Shown here piece after piece: positions 34,601 through 46,341 of a DNA stretch of 64,000 nt. Position 1 is the first letter of the stretch. Each line of letters opens with the position of its first letter. The stretch lies in the NCBI GenBank assembly GCA_001972305.1, contig BDDD01003360.1, positions 62,001 to 126,000 of the forward strand. Direction: 5' to 3'. Source of the DNA: Cephalotus follicularis. Taxonomy: Eukaryota > Streptophyta > Magnoliopsida > Oxalidales > Cephalotaceae. The notes under the pieces were generated by a model. That model searched no databases, was not told the origin of the DNA, and worked only from the letters and a program-made list of their open reading frames with translations. Both the position numbers and the translations under genes were made by a program.

Positions 34601-36112
34601 ACAGTTTTATTATAACAACCCATGCGAGCACGATTGGCTGATAGCCAATCCATCCCCAATATAACATCAAAATCACGGATGGGTAGCACAATCAAGTCTG
34701 CATACAAGGGAATACCTGCCATAGACATCTCACAACTCCTATATACTGAATCAGTGTACATAGAAGTCCCAGTCGGTGTACTCACATCAAGCATATATGA
34801 CATGCAGTCAGGGGTAACATCTAAGCAAGATGCAAAACGTGCAGATATAAAAGAATGTGATGCTTCATAATCCATCAACACCCTAGCAGAAAAACCATAG
34901 ATATACAGAGTACCTACAACAACTGAAGTCGACTCTGGAACCTCTATCTGAGTAAGTACAAAGACTCTACCTTTTGTGATGCCCTTGTCGGTGTCTCTCC
35001 TCTGTGATGGTCCCGCTGCCCAACACTACTACTCTCGGGCCCAGTAGGTGCTGCCGCTGAACTCTTCGGACAATCTCTCACTGAATGGCCAGATGCCCCA
35101 CATCGCAAACACAACCCATTCTTCACCCAACAATCTTTCACTTGATGACCTGAACGACCGCAATGAAAGCAAACACCAGACCTCGCATTACTCCCTTGAC
35201 TCGGAGTACCCTGTGTAGTAGTCTAGTCAGATCTATTCTTGGAGGATTCGTCGGAGATCCACTGCCTTGCCATTTCGAGGAAGCCAGTCTAGACTGTGTT
35301 GGGCTCTGTTTATTCTGCTGTGCACGGGCCCTCTCTACTCGGTCTTCACTAGATATACTCTCCAGTAGTCTCGCTTTCTGAGCGACTTCTAAAAAAGTCC
35401 CCAACTCCATGGCCCTGATCCTTGACCGATGATCCGGTCGCAGACCTCTCAGAAACCTTCGTATCTTCTTCACTTCATCAGCTACCAGATAGGGTGAGTG
35501 TCTGGCTAGCTCCATGAACCTTGCTTGATATTCTGCCACTGTCATCTCTCCTTGACGCAACTCAAGAAGTTCTGTCTCCCTCCTCTCCTGCTCAATTCGA
35601 GGAACATAAGCCTTCAAAAATTCTGTCTGAAACCTAACCTAGGTACTATCGAGCCCCATGGACTCCCATTTTGCTTTGATCATCTCCCATCAGTGGGTGG
35701 CCTCTCCCCATAGATGATATATGGCAAACTTCAGTTTATGATCATCTGTACAGTCCATAACATCAAATATCTTCTCCAAATCTTGTAGCCATCTCTCCGC
35801 AATGGTGGCATCGAGTTCCCCCCAGAAATTGGGTGGATTTATCCTCATGGACCTCTCAAGGTCCCTCCCAAACTGACTACCATCCTCCCCCGGGCAATGG
35901 TCTGGAGCCCTATGTCATGGTCGAGCCTGCGCGTAGTATTGGCGCATCTCCTCCGCATTAGCCATATTAAAGGCCCTCTGCTGTTGGAAATAATCTGCGA
36001 TACAGACCATCGGATCCCTCTCATCTTAGGGAACATTCACTCCTTGCGGAACATTCGCTCCCTCAGGGACATTTGCTCCAGCAGCTTTAGCACGTGTTCT
36101 CCTTCTATCCAT
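31657..36112 (-). pseudogene. F: Ty3/gypsy gag-pol pseudogene, all domains present
   Basis: Runs on the minus strand from ATG at 36112 (MDRRRTRAKA) to a stop at 31657-31659. Order: gag (about 36112-35000) with a CCHC knuckle before 34944 (CLRCGASGHSVRDC); protease near 34860 with DYEASHSF, where the usual D-S/T-G triad is altered; RT 34482-33600 with [13 protein letters not shown] and an intact FIDDILVYS; RNase H from about 33470; integrase 32851-31901 with the HHCC region, core Asp residues (AVDFVSGFP, VCDRDVVF) and the Glu (LIEFSYNNS). The C-terminal part continues out of frame to 31657 with a chromovirus-type tail (ATWEREDD-like). Lesions include stops in gag near 36029 and 35915, a stop at 34567 and at about 34483, and frameshifts near 33355, 33280, 33055 and 31900. 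It cannot be translated as one protein. It is similar to E throughout, so probably Tekay-like. Confidence 0.9.
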
Positions 36113-36122
36113 CCTGTCTCCT
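36113..36122 (-). promoter_or_regulatory. Splice-acceptor-like site ahead of gag in F
   Basis: The reverse complement reads ATTTCCTTATAG|GAGACAGG, with the AG at 36122-36121 and the gag ATG at 36112. It is positionally equivalent to the site in E. If used with the LTR donor (GT at 40676-40675) it would remove the PBS and cluster 2 from the spliced RNA. Confidence 0.4.
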
Positions 36123-36204
36123 ATAAGGAAATGATATAAATATCATCAGGAAACATTTCATTAATTTCCAAGGAAAATATCCTAGCTAAGTCTATATGGA
36201 ATAT

Positions 36205-36216
36205 GCTCTGATACCA
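36205..36216 (-). other. Primer-binding site of F (initiator tRNA-Met)
   Basis: The reverse complement is TGGTATCAGAGC, three bases from the 5' LTR end at 36220. Confidence 0.92.
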
Positions 36217-36219
36217 TAC

Positions 36220-37375
36220 TGTCACACCCCGTTTCTCATAAACAACATTTAAGTGGTAGCAATTAACATAATATCTGGCTTATTCTTTTCCGATAAATTT
36301 TAACTTTTCAAACAGTTATAACAAAGGCAGAAGCATTCAATAATAAGCCAAATTAAAACGCAACACGCATCCCATACCACGTGTTGCCAACAACATAAAT
36401 AAACCATTTGTCAAAAGCCCTCAAACGGAGCGTGAATTAAAACATTCAGTACGGTATCTGATCATAAACAGATGACCATCAAAATACATTATCCAAGTAA
36501 TACAGTTATCCAAATAAATTAATCCGTCACAATACTCGGAAATCCATCGGTTACAACAACATAACACAATAACAGTTTAGCAATTCCAATAAGAGTTACA
36601 ACTCCACCAGCTAACATTATTACAATTATGCTTCTCCACGCGTGTCCATATAGGTCCCACTGCATCAATCTGAAATGTAGGGGGTTAGCATTTGTCCTCA
36701 CTCAGCTAAGTAGAGAAGTAATAAATGCAGTTTGGGGTCAATAATAATGAAGTCATGTATGAATGCACAATGATGCAGTACACAGTATATAACAGTACAT
36801 ATACATATATAATATGTATATTTATCAGTATAATCAAACATGTCCTCAAGTGAACCACTCAAACACAATCAGTACAAACAATGTCCACGTTACTTGCACG
36901 GCGGCGGTAACAATGGTCCAGACACGGTAAACGGTACTAGTATGGCGGCTAGGTACCAACAGTACCCCTCTAACGGCAACAGTGGTTACGATACTCAGCA
37001 CGGTGGCTAAGTAGCAACAATAGCCCGCTAGTGGCAACAGTAACAATCACATTCAACAGTCAACTCAAGTGATGCATAATTATAAACACTTGAAACAGTA
37101 ATTTCGATGTATAGCCATCTCTTGAACAGTTCAACGTATTTAAAGGTTACTTCCCCCGTCATTTTGAAAAAATATATATATTTTCGTACAAAATAATGAT
37201 TTGTTTGGAAATCATATATAAACTTCTAAAATGATAAACATTTTAGAAAACAGTCACAATTCGGTTAACAGTACAATATATAATGCAAACATATGCTCAG
37301 AATGCGTCTAAGATCATTGGCGTCGCGCCTATGTTTGCCACATTTTCTAAGGTACGATTATTCCTTGTAACAGTC
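36220..37375 (-). mobile_element. F: 5' LTR, segment 1
   Basis: Starts (plus strand) TGTCACACCCCGTTTC as does the other LTR at 29211 and stays closely similar until CAGTC (37371-37375), where solo LTR G begins. Confidence 0.92.
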
Positions 37376-37547
37376 TGTAATAACCGTAATTTCAAATAGT
37401 GTATATTGCTCCAATTTTAAATAAAATATACATTTTACTTGGGATTATTTGTCCAGTTATCACAATAATTACGATTAGTGAATGCTTGGGATGGTTTGAA
37501 ATACAAATTTGTAAAATAAATGTAAGGAACCCTAAAACCAGCTCAAA

Positions 37548-37627
37548 CAGCCGACTGTCACAGGGTAACAGTCGACTGGTTGATTCGTGGAAGAGACAGT
37601 CGACTGTCACTGGAAGACAGTCGACTG
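37548..37627. promoter_or_regulatory. CAGTCGACTG-type decamer cluster 1 in LTR G
   Basis: Decamers start at 37548, 37569, 37597 and 37618 (intervals 21, 28, 21), upstream of the TATA-like stretch near 37894. Confidence 0.7.
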
Positions 37628-38681
37628 GAGTGACATAGAACAGGCGTCTGGCATGCGCAGAGACAGTGATGACAAGTGTTCTAATCGTGGCATGCATGAG
37701 GGATGCGTGTCACCAGCTTCCATAACATGCAAGAGGAGTGCCTTGCATGTCCTCTATTCCTTCTGCAATATTTGCAGACCTGCAACTTGCAAAAACAGAA
37801 GAGAATGAGTGAGGAGAGGTGCATGTGAGAGAGAGAAGGAAAAGAGGGAAGGTAGAGTTAATGGGATCCTAACGAATTCTAAGACTCTAAGCCTTTATAT
37901 CAGCTGTGAAGAACTGATTCGGGTGATAGAAAACACTAAGGAGAAGGAATTGAAGGAGAGAAAGATTTTCTCGGAGCTTGCATGTTAGAGTGTGCAAGGA
38001 GAGTGAAGCTTGATTCTCCTGGTAAGTCACTAATCCGAATTCCTTAATGTTGTTATGGTTAATAGCTAGGAAAAACAGACTTGGATCAGATATCCATATC
38101 TTCTGTTAACATGATTAAGAGTTAGTAAGTTTGAATTGAAATGGAATTGGTAAATGGTTCAAAAAAGAGTTGAAATTATAAGCCTCTAATTCGAATCATA
38201 GCTGCTGTTATGGTTGTCAATAGGTACGTGTACACTAATCACCATCTATACATACCTTCTGTAACATGCAAACATGGTAATTGCTGAAATTGGAATTGAA
38301 TAGTGGAGAAAAGTTGTTTAATAATGTGAAAGAGAGGCTTAATGGAATTGTGATAAGCTACTATTTGGGTAGTATATTGTGACTGGATAATTAGTTAAAC
38401 TTACTAATTTAATGACTGAACCTTCGAGCATGCATTGTACAGATCGATTCTGCTGAGGTTGAAAGGTTAAGTTGGTGGAAAGAGCTTTGGACATTAAAGA
38501 GAGAAATCAATCCAAATTGATTTCGGGATAGTGTTTAAGGTAGGGGTAATGACATGTTTTTGAAGATATAATATGCATATCATGTATGGTTAACTTTTTG
38601 TTTGATTGCATGTGTTGATTGGGTTAGCATTTGGACATTGAAATGCATACCATGCTACTGCCTGCTCACTTCTGGGCAAAG

Positions 38682-38793
38682 CAGTCGACTGTTCTTCATG
38701 ACAGTCGACTACTCAAACAAACCAGTCGGCTGTTAAGAACAAACAGTCGACTACTCAACCAAATAGCCGACTGTTCTTGGAAACAGCCGACTG
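38682..38793. promoter_or_regulatory. CAGTCGACTG-type decamer cluster 2 in LTR G
   Basis: Decamers start at 38682, 38702, 38723, 38744, 38764 and 38784 (intervals 20, 21, 21, 20, 20), just downstream of the AAG|GTAGGG donor-like site at 38540. Confidence 0.8.
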
Positions 38794-40080
38794 TTCTGGG
38801 TTAAAATTCTGATGCAGGCTCTGATTAGGCCTTAAATTGAATGTAATTAACCTGGCCCCCATATGGGATGACCGTAATAGTCAATCCTGGCCTTATATAA
38901 TTACATTTCTGAATTTAAATAATGTATATACCCCTTGTGAGAATTTTACAAGAAGGACTAGGGTATACAATGACCATATTGAACCCTTGGATTGCTACTG
39001 TGCTTACTGTTTTGCTGTATATGTTACTGTTATAATTAATATATATTGTTTTGGGTGTTCATTAACACTACTGTCCCTTATTTCAAATGATTGAACCAAT
39101 TAGTGCTTTAAGCACAAATATGAGTTCCTTACGATTTTCAAAATGGAAATGTATATTGTCAAATGATTACTGTTACCCTCCAATGTGAGGTACTGTTACT
39201 GTACTAAATATCGTTTTCCTCCTAGGAGATGTACGATTACTGAATTGTTAAATGTTTCAAAAGAAAACAACCCTATATTACATTTTAAAAAAACTTATGT
39301 AATATTACTGAATTGATTGTTTATGCTATTGCCGTTAGTCGAGTGATAGGAGACATCACTGGCTACGGAGGTGGTCCTATGTGCCAGGAGTTGGCTAGAG
39401 TACCCACCCAAACTGTCTGCAATGCATATCTTGATTGTTAAACTGCCCGCTAATGCCGGTAGTAACTGACCTGATCTATCATCTTCATAGTGAAGGGTGA
39501 TAGATAGGTGGTGCACAGTTGGTGCTGGGAGTTAGCGACATGTGACACCCAAACCACTATATTGATTGATTGTACCCTTGTGCGGTATTCTTGCATTGTG
39601 ATGTCTATGGCCACTTGGCATGATTGCGTATATATTGGAATACTATATATATATGTCATTTCATTTAAATTGTCATACATATTGCATTTATATATTCAAT
39701 TATCATGCGTTATTTTTTTCCTACTTAGCCAAGTGAGGACAACGGCTAACCCCCTACAATTTCATATTAAGCAAGGGCGTTCTGAAAGTGCTACTGAAGC
39801 TTGGAGAGTTTTCACCTGCTAAGGTTGTTATTTTTATGTTGTATTGTATTTGTAATGACCAGTTTGCACTCCGTTGTTTTTTTACCTTTCCTTATGTATA
39901 AGGATAATTTGATGGATTGTATACGCACGTAGTATGGGCTGCGTGCGGATGACTTTTAATCTAGTTTTAAATGCTTCCGCTTATATTTTTGAATTGTTAA
40001 TTGGAATGCTGGATTATTTTTACTTATTCCTGATATCACCACATATGTTGTCTAATGTAATGGAATAATGGGGTGTGACA

Positions 40081-40918
40081 CAGTCGGCTGTTTCCTTTAA
40101 CAGTCGGTTGTTCCCTTGAGTAGTCGGCTGTTTTTCTCCAACAGTCGGCTGTTGTGGGCGAGTAAAACATGAGCAGTCGGCTGTTTTTCCTCAACAGTCG
40201 ACTGCCTCCATGAACAGTGTTCTCTTCCTACCATTTCTAGGTAACTAACGCATGCACAGTCGACTGTCTTCTCTCGACAGTCAGCTGTGAACCTTAAGCA
40301 GTCGACTGTTCTCCCTAAACAGTCGGTTGTTCTGTAGATCAGGAACATGCAATTTGTCCAATTTACATCCAATCAATTAATTGAATATCATTCAACCATA
40401 TTCGTTCAATAGAATATCAACAATAGTCCATAGAGCACAATCACAGTTCATGCATTTTTTCTATTTCATCTTATCATCAGTAAATCCGACTTAGTAATGC
40501 ATGCAAATAAACCTATTCTCAATCTATAACTCAGAACACTTATTATGTTAACAGTTCACAGTGAGCATGATATTTAGCCAGAGCGTTCACAATCCATTAA
40601 CCAGGCATTGCATTAATGATCACCATTACTATTAAACTCAAAGTTACACATATAACTTTCCACAATTTCCCCCTACCTTTGATTTCAAGTTAGAAATAGG
40701 AAGTCCACCTCTTTGTGTTCCAACAGTGACGTTTTGAGCTCCCCAGAAGCTTCAACTCCAATCCAGTAGCTCCAACCCGTCACTTCCAAGCTTTCCTTCT
40801 TGGCCCAAATGTTGGGCAAAGTCCTTCTTGCTCCTTTCTTCTCTTAATCTCTCACTGTGTTTCCTCTTTGTTCAGATGCTGGGTGAGAGAGGCGAATGGG
40901 AGAGTGTTTTTATGCCAT
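40081..40918 (-). mobile_element. F: 5' LTR, segment 2, truncated
   Basis: Resumes after solo LTR G and matches 30362-31200 of F's other LTR, including the decamers at 40081, 40101, 40121, 40142, 40174, 40195, 40257, 40278, 40299 and 40320 with the same 32- and 62-base gaps. It stops at 40918: the last 411 bases present in the other LTR (31201-31611, carrying cluster 1 and the LTR start) are missing. Confidence 0.87.
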
Positions 40919-41229
40919 CTTTCAATTTTTGAGTGCTGGCGCTTTGTGCGTATTGGTGGTCGACTTCTTTATGTAAACTCTCGACGCCTTCAAAAACTTC
41001 ACAATCCCATAAGCGTTTTTAGTGATCGACTCTTTCATGTAACTCTCGACGCCTTCACATTTCACTATCTCATAAGTGTCACCGCCTTAATTTTGGGTGT
41101 CGACAATTTGCTTGTTTAAAGACGATTTGTATCTGCTTTGTGTTATTGTTTATCTTGCACAAAAACAAACTCATTAGTGGCAAATGTGTTATCATCAAAA
41201 TTAGGAATTGAGACATAAATGTCAACACA
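40919..41229. other. Unassigned filler between truncated F and D LTRs
   Basis: This 311-base piece replaces about 411 bases of F's LTR start and about 310 bases of D's LTR. It contains two imperfect units 66 bases apart (near 40959 and 41025) sharing TCGACT..TT..ATGTAA.CTCTCGACGCCTTCA. Its source is not recognisable in this window. It may be a remnant of a further element or repair filler. Confidence 0.5.
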
Positions 41230-41746
41230 TTACCAAGACCAATAGGATTCCTATTGACACTGTTATTGACTATCCAAATATGATTCCTATGGTGGGCCAG
41301 TTTAGTGAACACGCATTCCAGCATGCACCCCGTATTAGCTTTAGGAATAAACCCAAGTGGTAATGAGATGATCCACCCTTCACTAAACCGGGGAGCAAGC
41401 ATAATACGGAAAGTCTGTCCAGTTCATCAATTGTCCCAAGAAAGTGAGCCTATGACTTGGAACGTTTTGTTAAAAGGGAGTAAGGATCTCATTCTTATAA
41501 CATCCCAGGCACGAGATCCAACCCTTTGAACGACAGGGCGTTATATGTGTATTCAGTCGATATGTTAATCAATCTGATCCACTAAGATGGTTTGGATGTA
41601 TACATATAGCAGATGCCATTGTTACAGGAATTTGCACATTAAAACATAAAAGGAATTAAGATTGCATTAATGAGGAGTGTACTATATGTAAAAACATATA
41701 TGTATACAGCCACCTCGTGGCTTGCATGGACACCCCTAATCTAACA
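41230..41746 (-). mobile_element. D: 5' LTR, segment 3 (LTR start)
   Basis: Matches 7824-8327 of D's 3' LTR and ends at CTAATCTAACA (41746), the LTR start on the minus strand. It is followed by the right target duplicate CAGTC (41747-41751), matching 5927-5931. Confidence 0.88.
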
Positions 41747-43847
41747 CAGTCCTTGCACTATGTTGGCAAATAGACAGTCTTTGGGTCTTACCGAATTTGC
41801 ATGAATGTGGGCAAGTATGCAACATGAAATCGTCACACCTGTAGTGAGGGTGATAGGATTTATGCTATATGTATTCATTATGGACTAAAAATACTTGCAC
41901 TGGTTACGGGGATTGGAAACTGGGTTTCCGGGGGAAAAGTCCACCGATAGTCCTGATGAGTTTACGGATGTATAAACACCGGACAAAACTAGGGTTGACA
42001 CGTATCCTTACACTAGGCCACGGGTCGAGCCGAGGATGACGAAGAATTATAGTACACGGTAACTGTTCGACAAGATAAAGTATCGAGTGTGTCAGAAATA
42101 GACATAGTATGGGAAATTAATATAGGATTAATTTCTACCCCTGAAATATCTTGGACATGATTTTAGGGTTGTTCGAGGCACCGTGGTAATTTGTCGATGT
42201 TACCAATTAGATTCTGGACTTTGAGGTCCTGCCTAATTATTTGAAAAGTGACACATGTTGCACACATTTCACTTGGTGGTAAATCTAGTGTGGTAACTAG
42301 TATATATTAATTTGACAATTGTGGGACACATGGCACCACATGGATGTGGTCTCTTGTTTTTTGTCCTACTTGATGCCTTATTGATATATAAAGAGAAGTT
42401 AAAAATGGAGAGAGGGAGACTTAAGTGTGCTAAGCACACATCATAGCACAAGGCACTAAAAGTATAGTGATGTGCGTTTTTTTTTTTTTTTGCTAAGGCG
42501 TATTACACAACAAAAGCGTTGGGCGCTTTAAGAAAAAAAAGGGAGAGATAAATGCGTGGGGCGCATTTCAGCCGAGAAAAGAGAAAGAGAGGTGCTAGGC
42601 GCCATCAGCCAAGGAGGAGAGAGAGACGGCAAGCGGCCGGTGAGCGATCTTCGTCTTCACCTTCAATGGTATCTCTTCTTCACTCTCTCCCTCTTTCTCC
42701 TTTGTTTCTCTGGAGGCAAAGCTTGGTGCTTTGTCACCAACGGCTTCTCCTTCCTCCACCGGTGATCATCGTAGGTGGAACCAATCTTTGGCTTTACCTA
42801 TTATTGTTTTATTTTAGGCATTTTTTGATCATTTTCGTGCGCTTTTTGCTGGCTGAGATAAATATGTGGGTACGGAGCAATGGAGGCTATGACTTCACGT
42901 TCCATGGTGAGTCACGCTGAGTCTTGGGTAGAAGTGTATAGATCATAGGTTTTGAAGGCCGGTGGTAGCATGACCGGAGAGCAGGCGATGTGGCCGGAGC
43001 TCCGGCGAGGTGACCCAATGGCGAGTCTCAGGTAGAGACGTGTAGATATGAGGTTTTGTAGCAATGTCATGGCGTGGCAAGAGTTGCAGTTGCCGGGTGA
43101 GTCAACTTAGTGATTTGGACTCGCCGCCAACTGTGACTAGGCATTCTGGGGTGAGTCAAAACGAGTCTCAAGCACTAACGTGTGGATCATAGGTTTTGGG
43201 GACCGGTCATGGCGCGGCCGAAACCATGGCATCATGACCGAAATTTGCTGAGTCCAACTCAGTGAGCTTCCGTAGCCGCCGGCTACGGCTGTGGGATCTA
43301 TGGCTCTTCATGGTGAGTCTCTGGCACAAATGGGCAGATCAGAATATTTGAGAACCAACGGTGGTATGGCCGGAGCTCCGGCGAGGTGGCCACAATTTGG
43401 CAAGAGCTCTGGTGACGCACAGTTTCTACTGCCATATCATAGGGCAGTTTTGGTGTGACTATTGGTGGCCAGGTAGTGCACGTCAATGGAGCAGTCATGG
43501 TGCGGCCCTTTTGCCACCATATTGGAGGAGCCAAAGCTTGGAGTTAGGATGGGTGTTCATGCAGTGTGAAGGAGGAGGCCAAAGATGGTGGAGCCTCCAA
43601 CGTCGATTTGATTCCAATCCTTATGTTTTGTTACCTTGTATTTGTTTATGCCGAATTGGATTTGGTTTTATGTTCTAGTTCTTCTATACAATTGAATATT
43701 AAACGGAGATCCTTGGGACATACATTTTGGTAGTAAGATGTTAGTATGTTCCTTGTCTTGGAGTCTTTGATGTTTTCAAAATTAAAGTTATACGCACTAG
43801 CATCCTATGCCCAAAATTGGACGAGAACCCTAGCAGGTTTCCCAACA
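41747..43847 (+). mobile_element. A: 5' LTR, second segment
   Basis: Continues the LTR broken at 5931: the text matches the reverse complement of C's LTR at about 52550-52970 and 44377-45732. It ends TTTCCCAACA at 43847, next to the PBS. A TATA box TATATAAAG is at 42385-42393, conserved in both LTRs of C (near 45512-45524 and 59632-59645, minus). Around 43099 and 43250 it carries GAGTCAACT-type modules like those in solo LTR I. Confidence 0.87.
42385..42393 (+). promoter_or_regulatory. TATA box of copia LTR A
   Basis: TATATAAAGAGAAG, followed by GA-rich leader sequence. The same motif is kept at the same relative place in both LTRs of element C. Confidence 0.65.
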
Positions 43848-43848
43848 G

Positions 43849-43860
43849 TGGTATCAGAGC
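43849..43860 (+). other. Primer-binding site of A (initiator tRNA-Met)
   Basis: TGGTATCAGAGC one base after the LTR end CCCAACA. Confidence 0.92.
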
Positions 43861-44376
43861 CTCCCATTTTAATTTCGATTGGACTTTAATTTTTGTTTTG
43901 GTGGCTCTTTTGGAATGATTTGTTTTATAAATGTGCAATTGGATTGCATAGTGTTTTGGTTGGACCAATGTGCGAACTAGTGTCGTAGACCAACTAGTGG
44001 CTTGTTTTTGTGTTCAGAAGCATGTACTGGCAGCTGTTTTGTAGTGGACAACAAGATAGGCTCCTAAGTACAGTTACGGATCATTAGTAGGGACTTGGAA
44101 GGTCAATGAACTAGGTTTTAAGGTGTTACAAGTAGATGCGCGCAAAATGCACGCGTGCAGAATTTTTTGCACATAGTTTCTTACAGGAATTTACCTGCTG
44201 TTAGGCGGGCGAGCAGCAGAAATGCTGCTGCCTGTAGGGCAACAGGTGAGCTGGCATGGAAGCCATGTGTTTTGAGCAGAAACTTGAACCACCCAGACGC
44301 GTAGTTCACATGTGCAAGGTACACAACGCGCATTGTTTTCTGCTATGCGTAATAGCATAGTGTACAAGGCACACCG
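43861..44376 (+). mobile_element. A: start of internal leader, cut by element C
   Basis: Matches the reverse complement of C's leader at about 58140-58492, including GTTACGGATCA and GCGCGCAAAATGCACG. It has no frame. The rest of A lies to the right of C, beyond the window. Confidence 0.8.
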
Positions 44377-45732
44377 TTTTGGGAAACCCGCTAGGATTCT
44401 CGGCGATTTTGGGCGTAGGACACTATGTGGAATAAATTTAATTTTACAAAACCACCAAGACTCCAAGTCAAGGATTAACTGGCATCCTATATCCAAAATC
44501 AATGTCGTAGGATCTCCGTTTAATGTTCAATCGAATCAATTTAACTAGTCAAACACGCATAAACAAAACCGAATACAATTAAGCATAAACATAGTGATTG
44601 GAATCATACCATCGGTTGGAGGCTCCATCATCTTTGCAGCTATAAGCTCGAAGAAGCCTCCTGGTTACAACAGAAACTGTTCATCGTTGTAGCTCGGAGC
44701 TCCAGCCCAGCTACTTTCGGCCCTCAAATCTGCCGATCTACACGTTGGTGACGGAGAGTCGCCGTGACTTGCTATGGATCGCATAGTCACAGCCGGCAGT
44801 GAGTCCAACTCATTGCGTTGACTCACCCTGCAACGGTGACTCCGCCCATGACATCACAGGGCCAAAAACTTTCTGATCCACTCATCTCTAGTGAAGACTC
44901 GCAACGACTTGTAACTGAGTTATCTTTCCGGAGCTCCGGCCATATCACCTGAGCTCCGACCACGCCATCACAGCCGTTCAAAACATCCTATCTAGCCGTT
45001 GGTGCTCGAGACTTGTCGTGACTCATCCTGTAACACCAACCTGAAGCCTTCATCATGCCGAACTCGCTTAGTTGTCTCAGCGGGCAAAAAAAATGCCAAA
45101 ACAACTAAAAAACGCCTAAACAAATATCAATATAGGTAGAGCTAAGCTAAAGGTTAGCTCCACCTACAAGGACTACCACTGGAAAGACAAGTCAGAAGTG
45201 ACGAAAAAGCTCCAAACTTTGCCGTTCGGGAGAAACGAAGAGAATGAGAAGGACAAAGAGGAGAAAGAGAAGACTTACCGTCTGCTGTGAACCGCTCGAC
45301 ATCTCACTCCCCGGACGCCAGTGTCTCCAATCCACTAGCGCCGCTCTCTCTCTCTCTTTTCATTTTCGGACACCATGCACCATAGACATCGACGCACGGG
45401 TTCTCTCTTTTCAGTTATTTTTTATGAGCTATATTCATAACAAAAAACCATCTTGCATTTTATTAAAATGGTTGGCTTCCTTTCAAGTCAATCTCCCCAC
45501 ATTTCAACTTCTCTTTATATATTAATCAGGCATATAGTAGGATAAGATACAAGTAGCCACATCCATGTGGTTCCATGAGTCCCACTAATGTCCAATTTGG
45601 GATTAATCAGGCATATCACTTTCCGATAATCAGGCGGGACCAGAAATCCATATCAAAATCGGTAATGTCGGTAAATTACCACAGCGCTCCTACGCACAGG
45701 TAAAACTACCATAAATAGTCCTCGACTATTTT
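44377..45732 (-). mobile_element. C: 3' LTR of a Ty1/copia element, segment 1
   Basis: On the plus strand it starts TTTTGGGAAACCCGC, the end of the LTR on the minus strand. It matches A's LTR and C's 5' LTR (58506 onward). It breaks at ATTTT (45728-45732) where Ty3 element B is inserted; the uninterrupted text is at 59886-59905 (ACTATTTTACCAACC). Confidence 0.88.
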
Positions 45733-46032
45733 TGTAAGAGCCCTAAATATTTTAAAATATTATTATTGGGCCTTGTAATTATTTTTCCACATTTTGGGTT
45801 GGACCCGAATTTATGACGTAATTATTTGGGCCTTAATGAGGATATAAATTGAATTATGGGCTTAAGAATTATTTTTATTACCTGGGCCGAATTTATTAAG
45901 CATGAGAGTATTGGGCTTAAAACTCAAAGAAGAAAGACCATTTGTGAGTGTGAGGCAGCCCAAGCCCAAAGCCCAAAAAAAAAGGATTTGCTGTGTACAT
46001 TCATGAGAATTCTAGAGCATTCTGCGGGGGAG

Positions 46033-46039
46033 TATATAA
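46033..46039 (+). promoter_or_regulatory. TATA box of LTR B (5' copy)
   Basis: GAGTATATAAGGAC, a canonical TATA box; the identical site in the 3' LTR is at 49930. A transcript start about 30 bases on would lie near 46065, giving a first exon of about 275 bases to the CAG|GTAGGT site. Confidence 0.7.
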
Positions 46040-46341
46040 GGACAAAGAGTGGCTGTGAATGGGGGCTTTAGCATTTTACACCCACTCGTGCTGGAAGAAT
46101 CGAGAGAGTGAAGAAAGAGGAGAGTGGGGACCTGCTGTTTGGAAAAAGGAGGAAGAAGCCAAGAAGAAGGGTCCCTGCACACATATATATATTTGCTGAA
46201 GGAGTGTGCCATCTCCTGGGGAGGAAGGAAATAAAGCAAGTGTAAGAGAAGAGACAACTTGGAGTGTGATAGCCCTTGGCAAGGAAGGAAGTCCAAGGAT
46301 TAGAGAGAAAGAAGACCATCTCCGTTTCCAACCCACACCAG

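Larger units (their letters stand above)
37376..40080 (+). mobile_element. G: Ty3-type solo LTR inside F's LTR
   Basis: Starts TGTAATAACCGTAATTTC and ends GGGGTGTGACA, flanked by CAGTC at 37371-37375 and 40081-40085. F's other LTR is uninterrupted at the same point (30362), proving the insertion. Length is 2705 bases. It contains its own decamer clusters, a TTTATATC TATA-like stretch near 37894, donor-like sites CTG|GTAAGT (38021/38022) and AAG|GTAGGG (38539/38540), an acceptor-like GTACAG at 38442, and the late block GGCTAACCCCCTAC at 39745-39758. Confidence 0.93.

Noticed and set aside
36205-36216. tRNA gene fragments at TGGTATCAGAGC sites
   Set aside because: Only 12 bases match initiator tRNA-Met and each site adjoins an LTR end: they are primer-binding sites.
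42552-43680. Possible host gene in a GC-richer stretch (122-codon and 105-codon frames)
   Set aside because: It is the body of copia LTR A; the same sequence recurs in both LTRs of C with broken frames.
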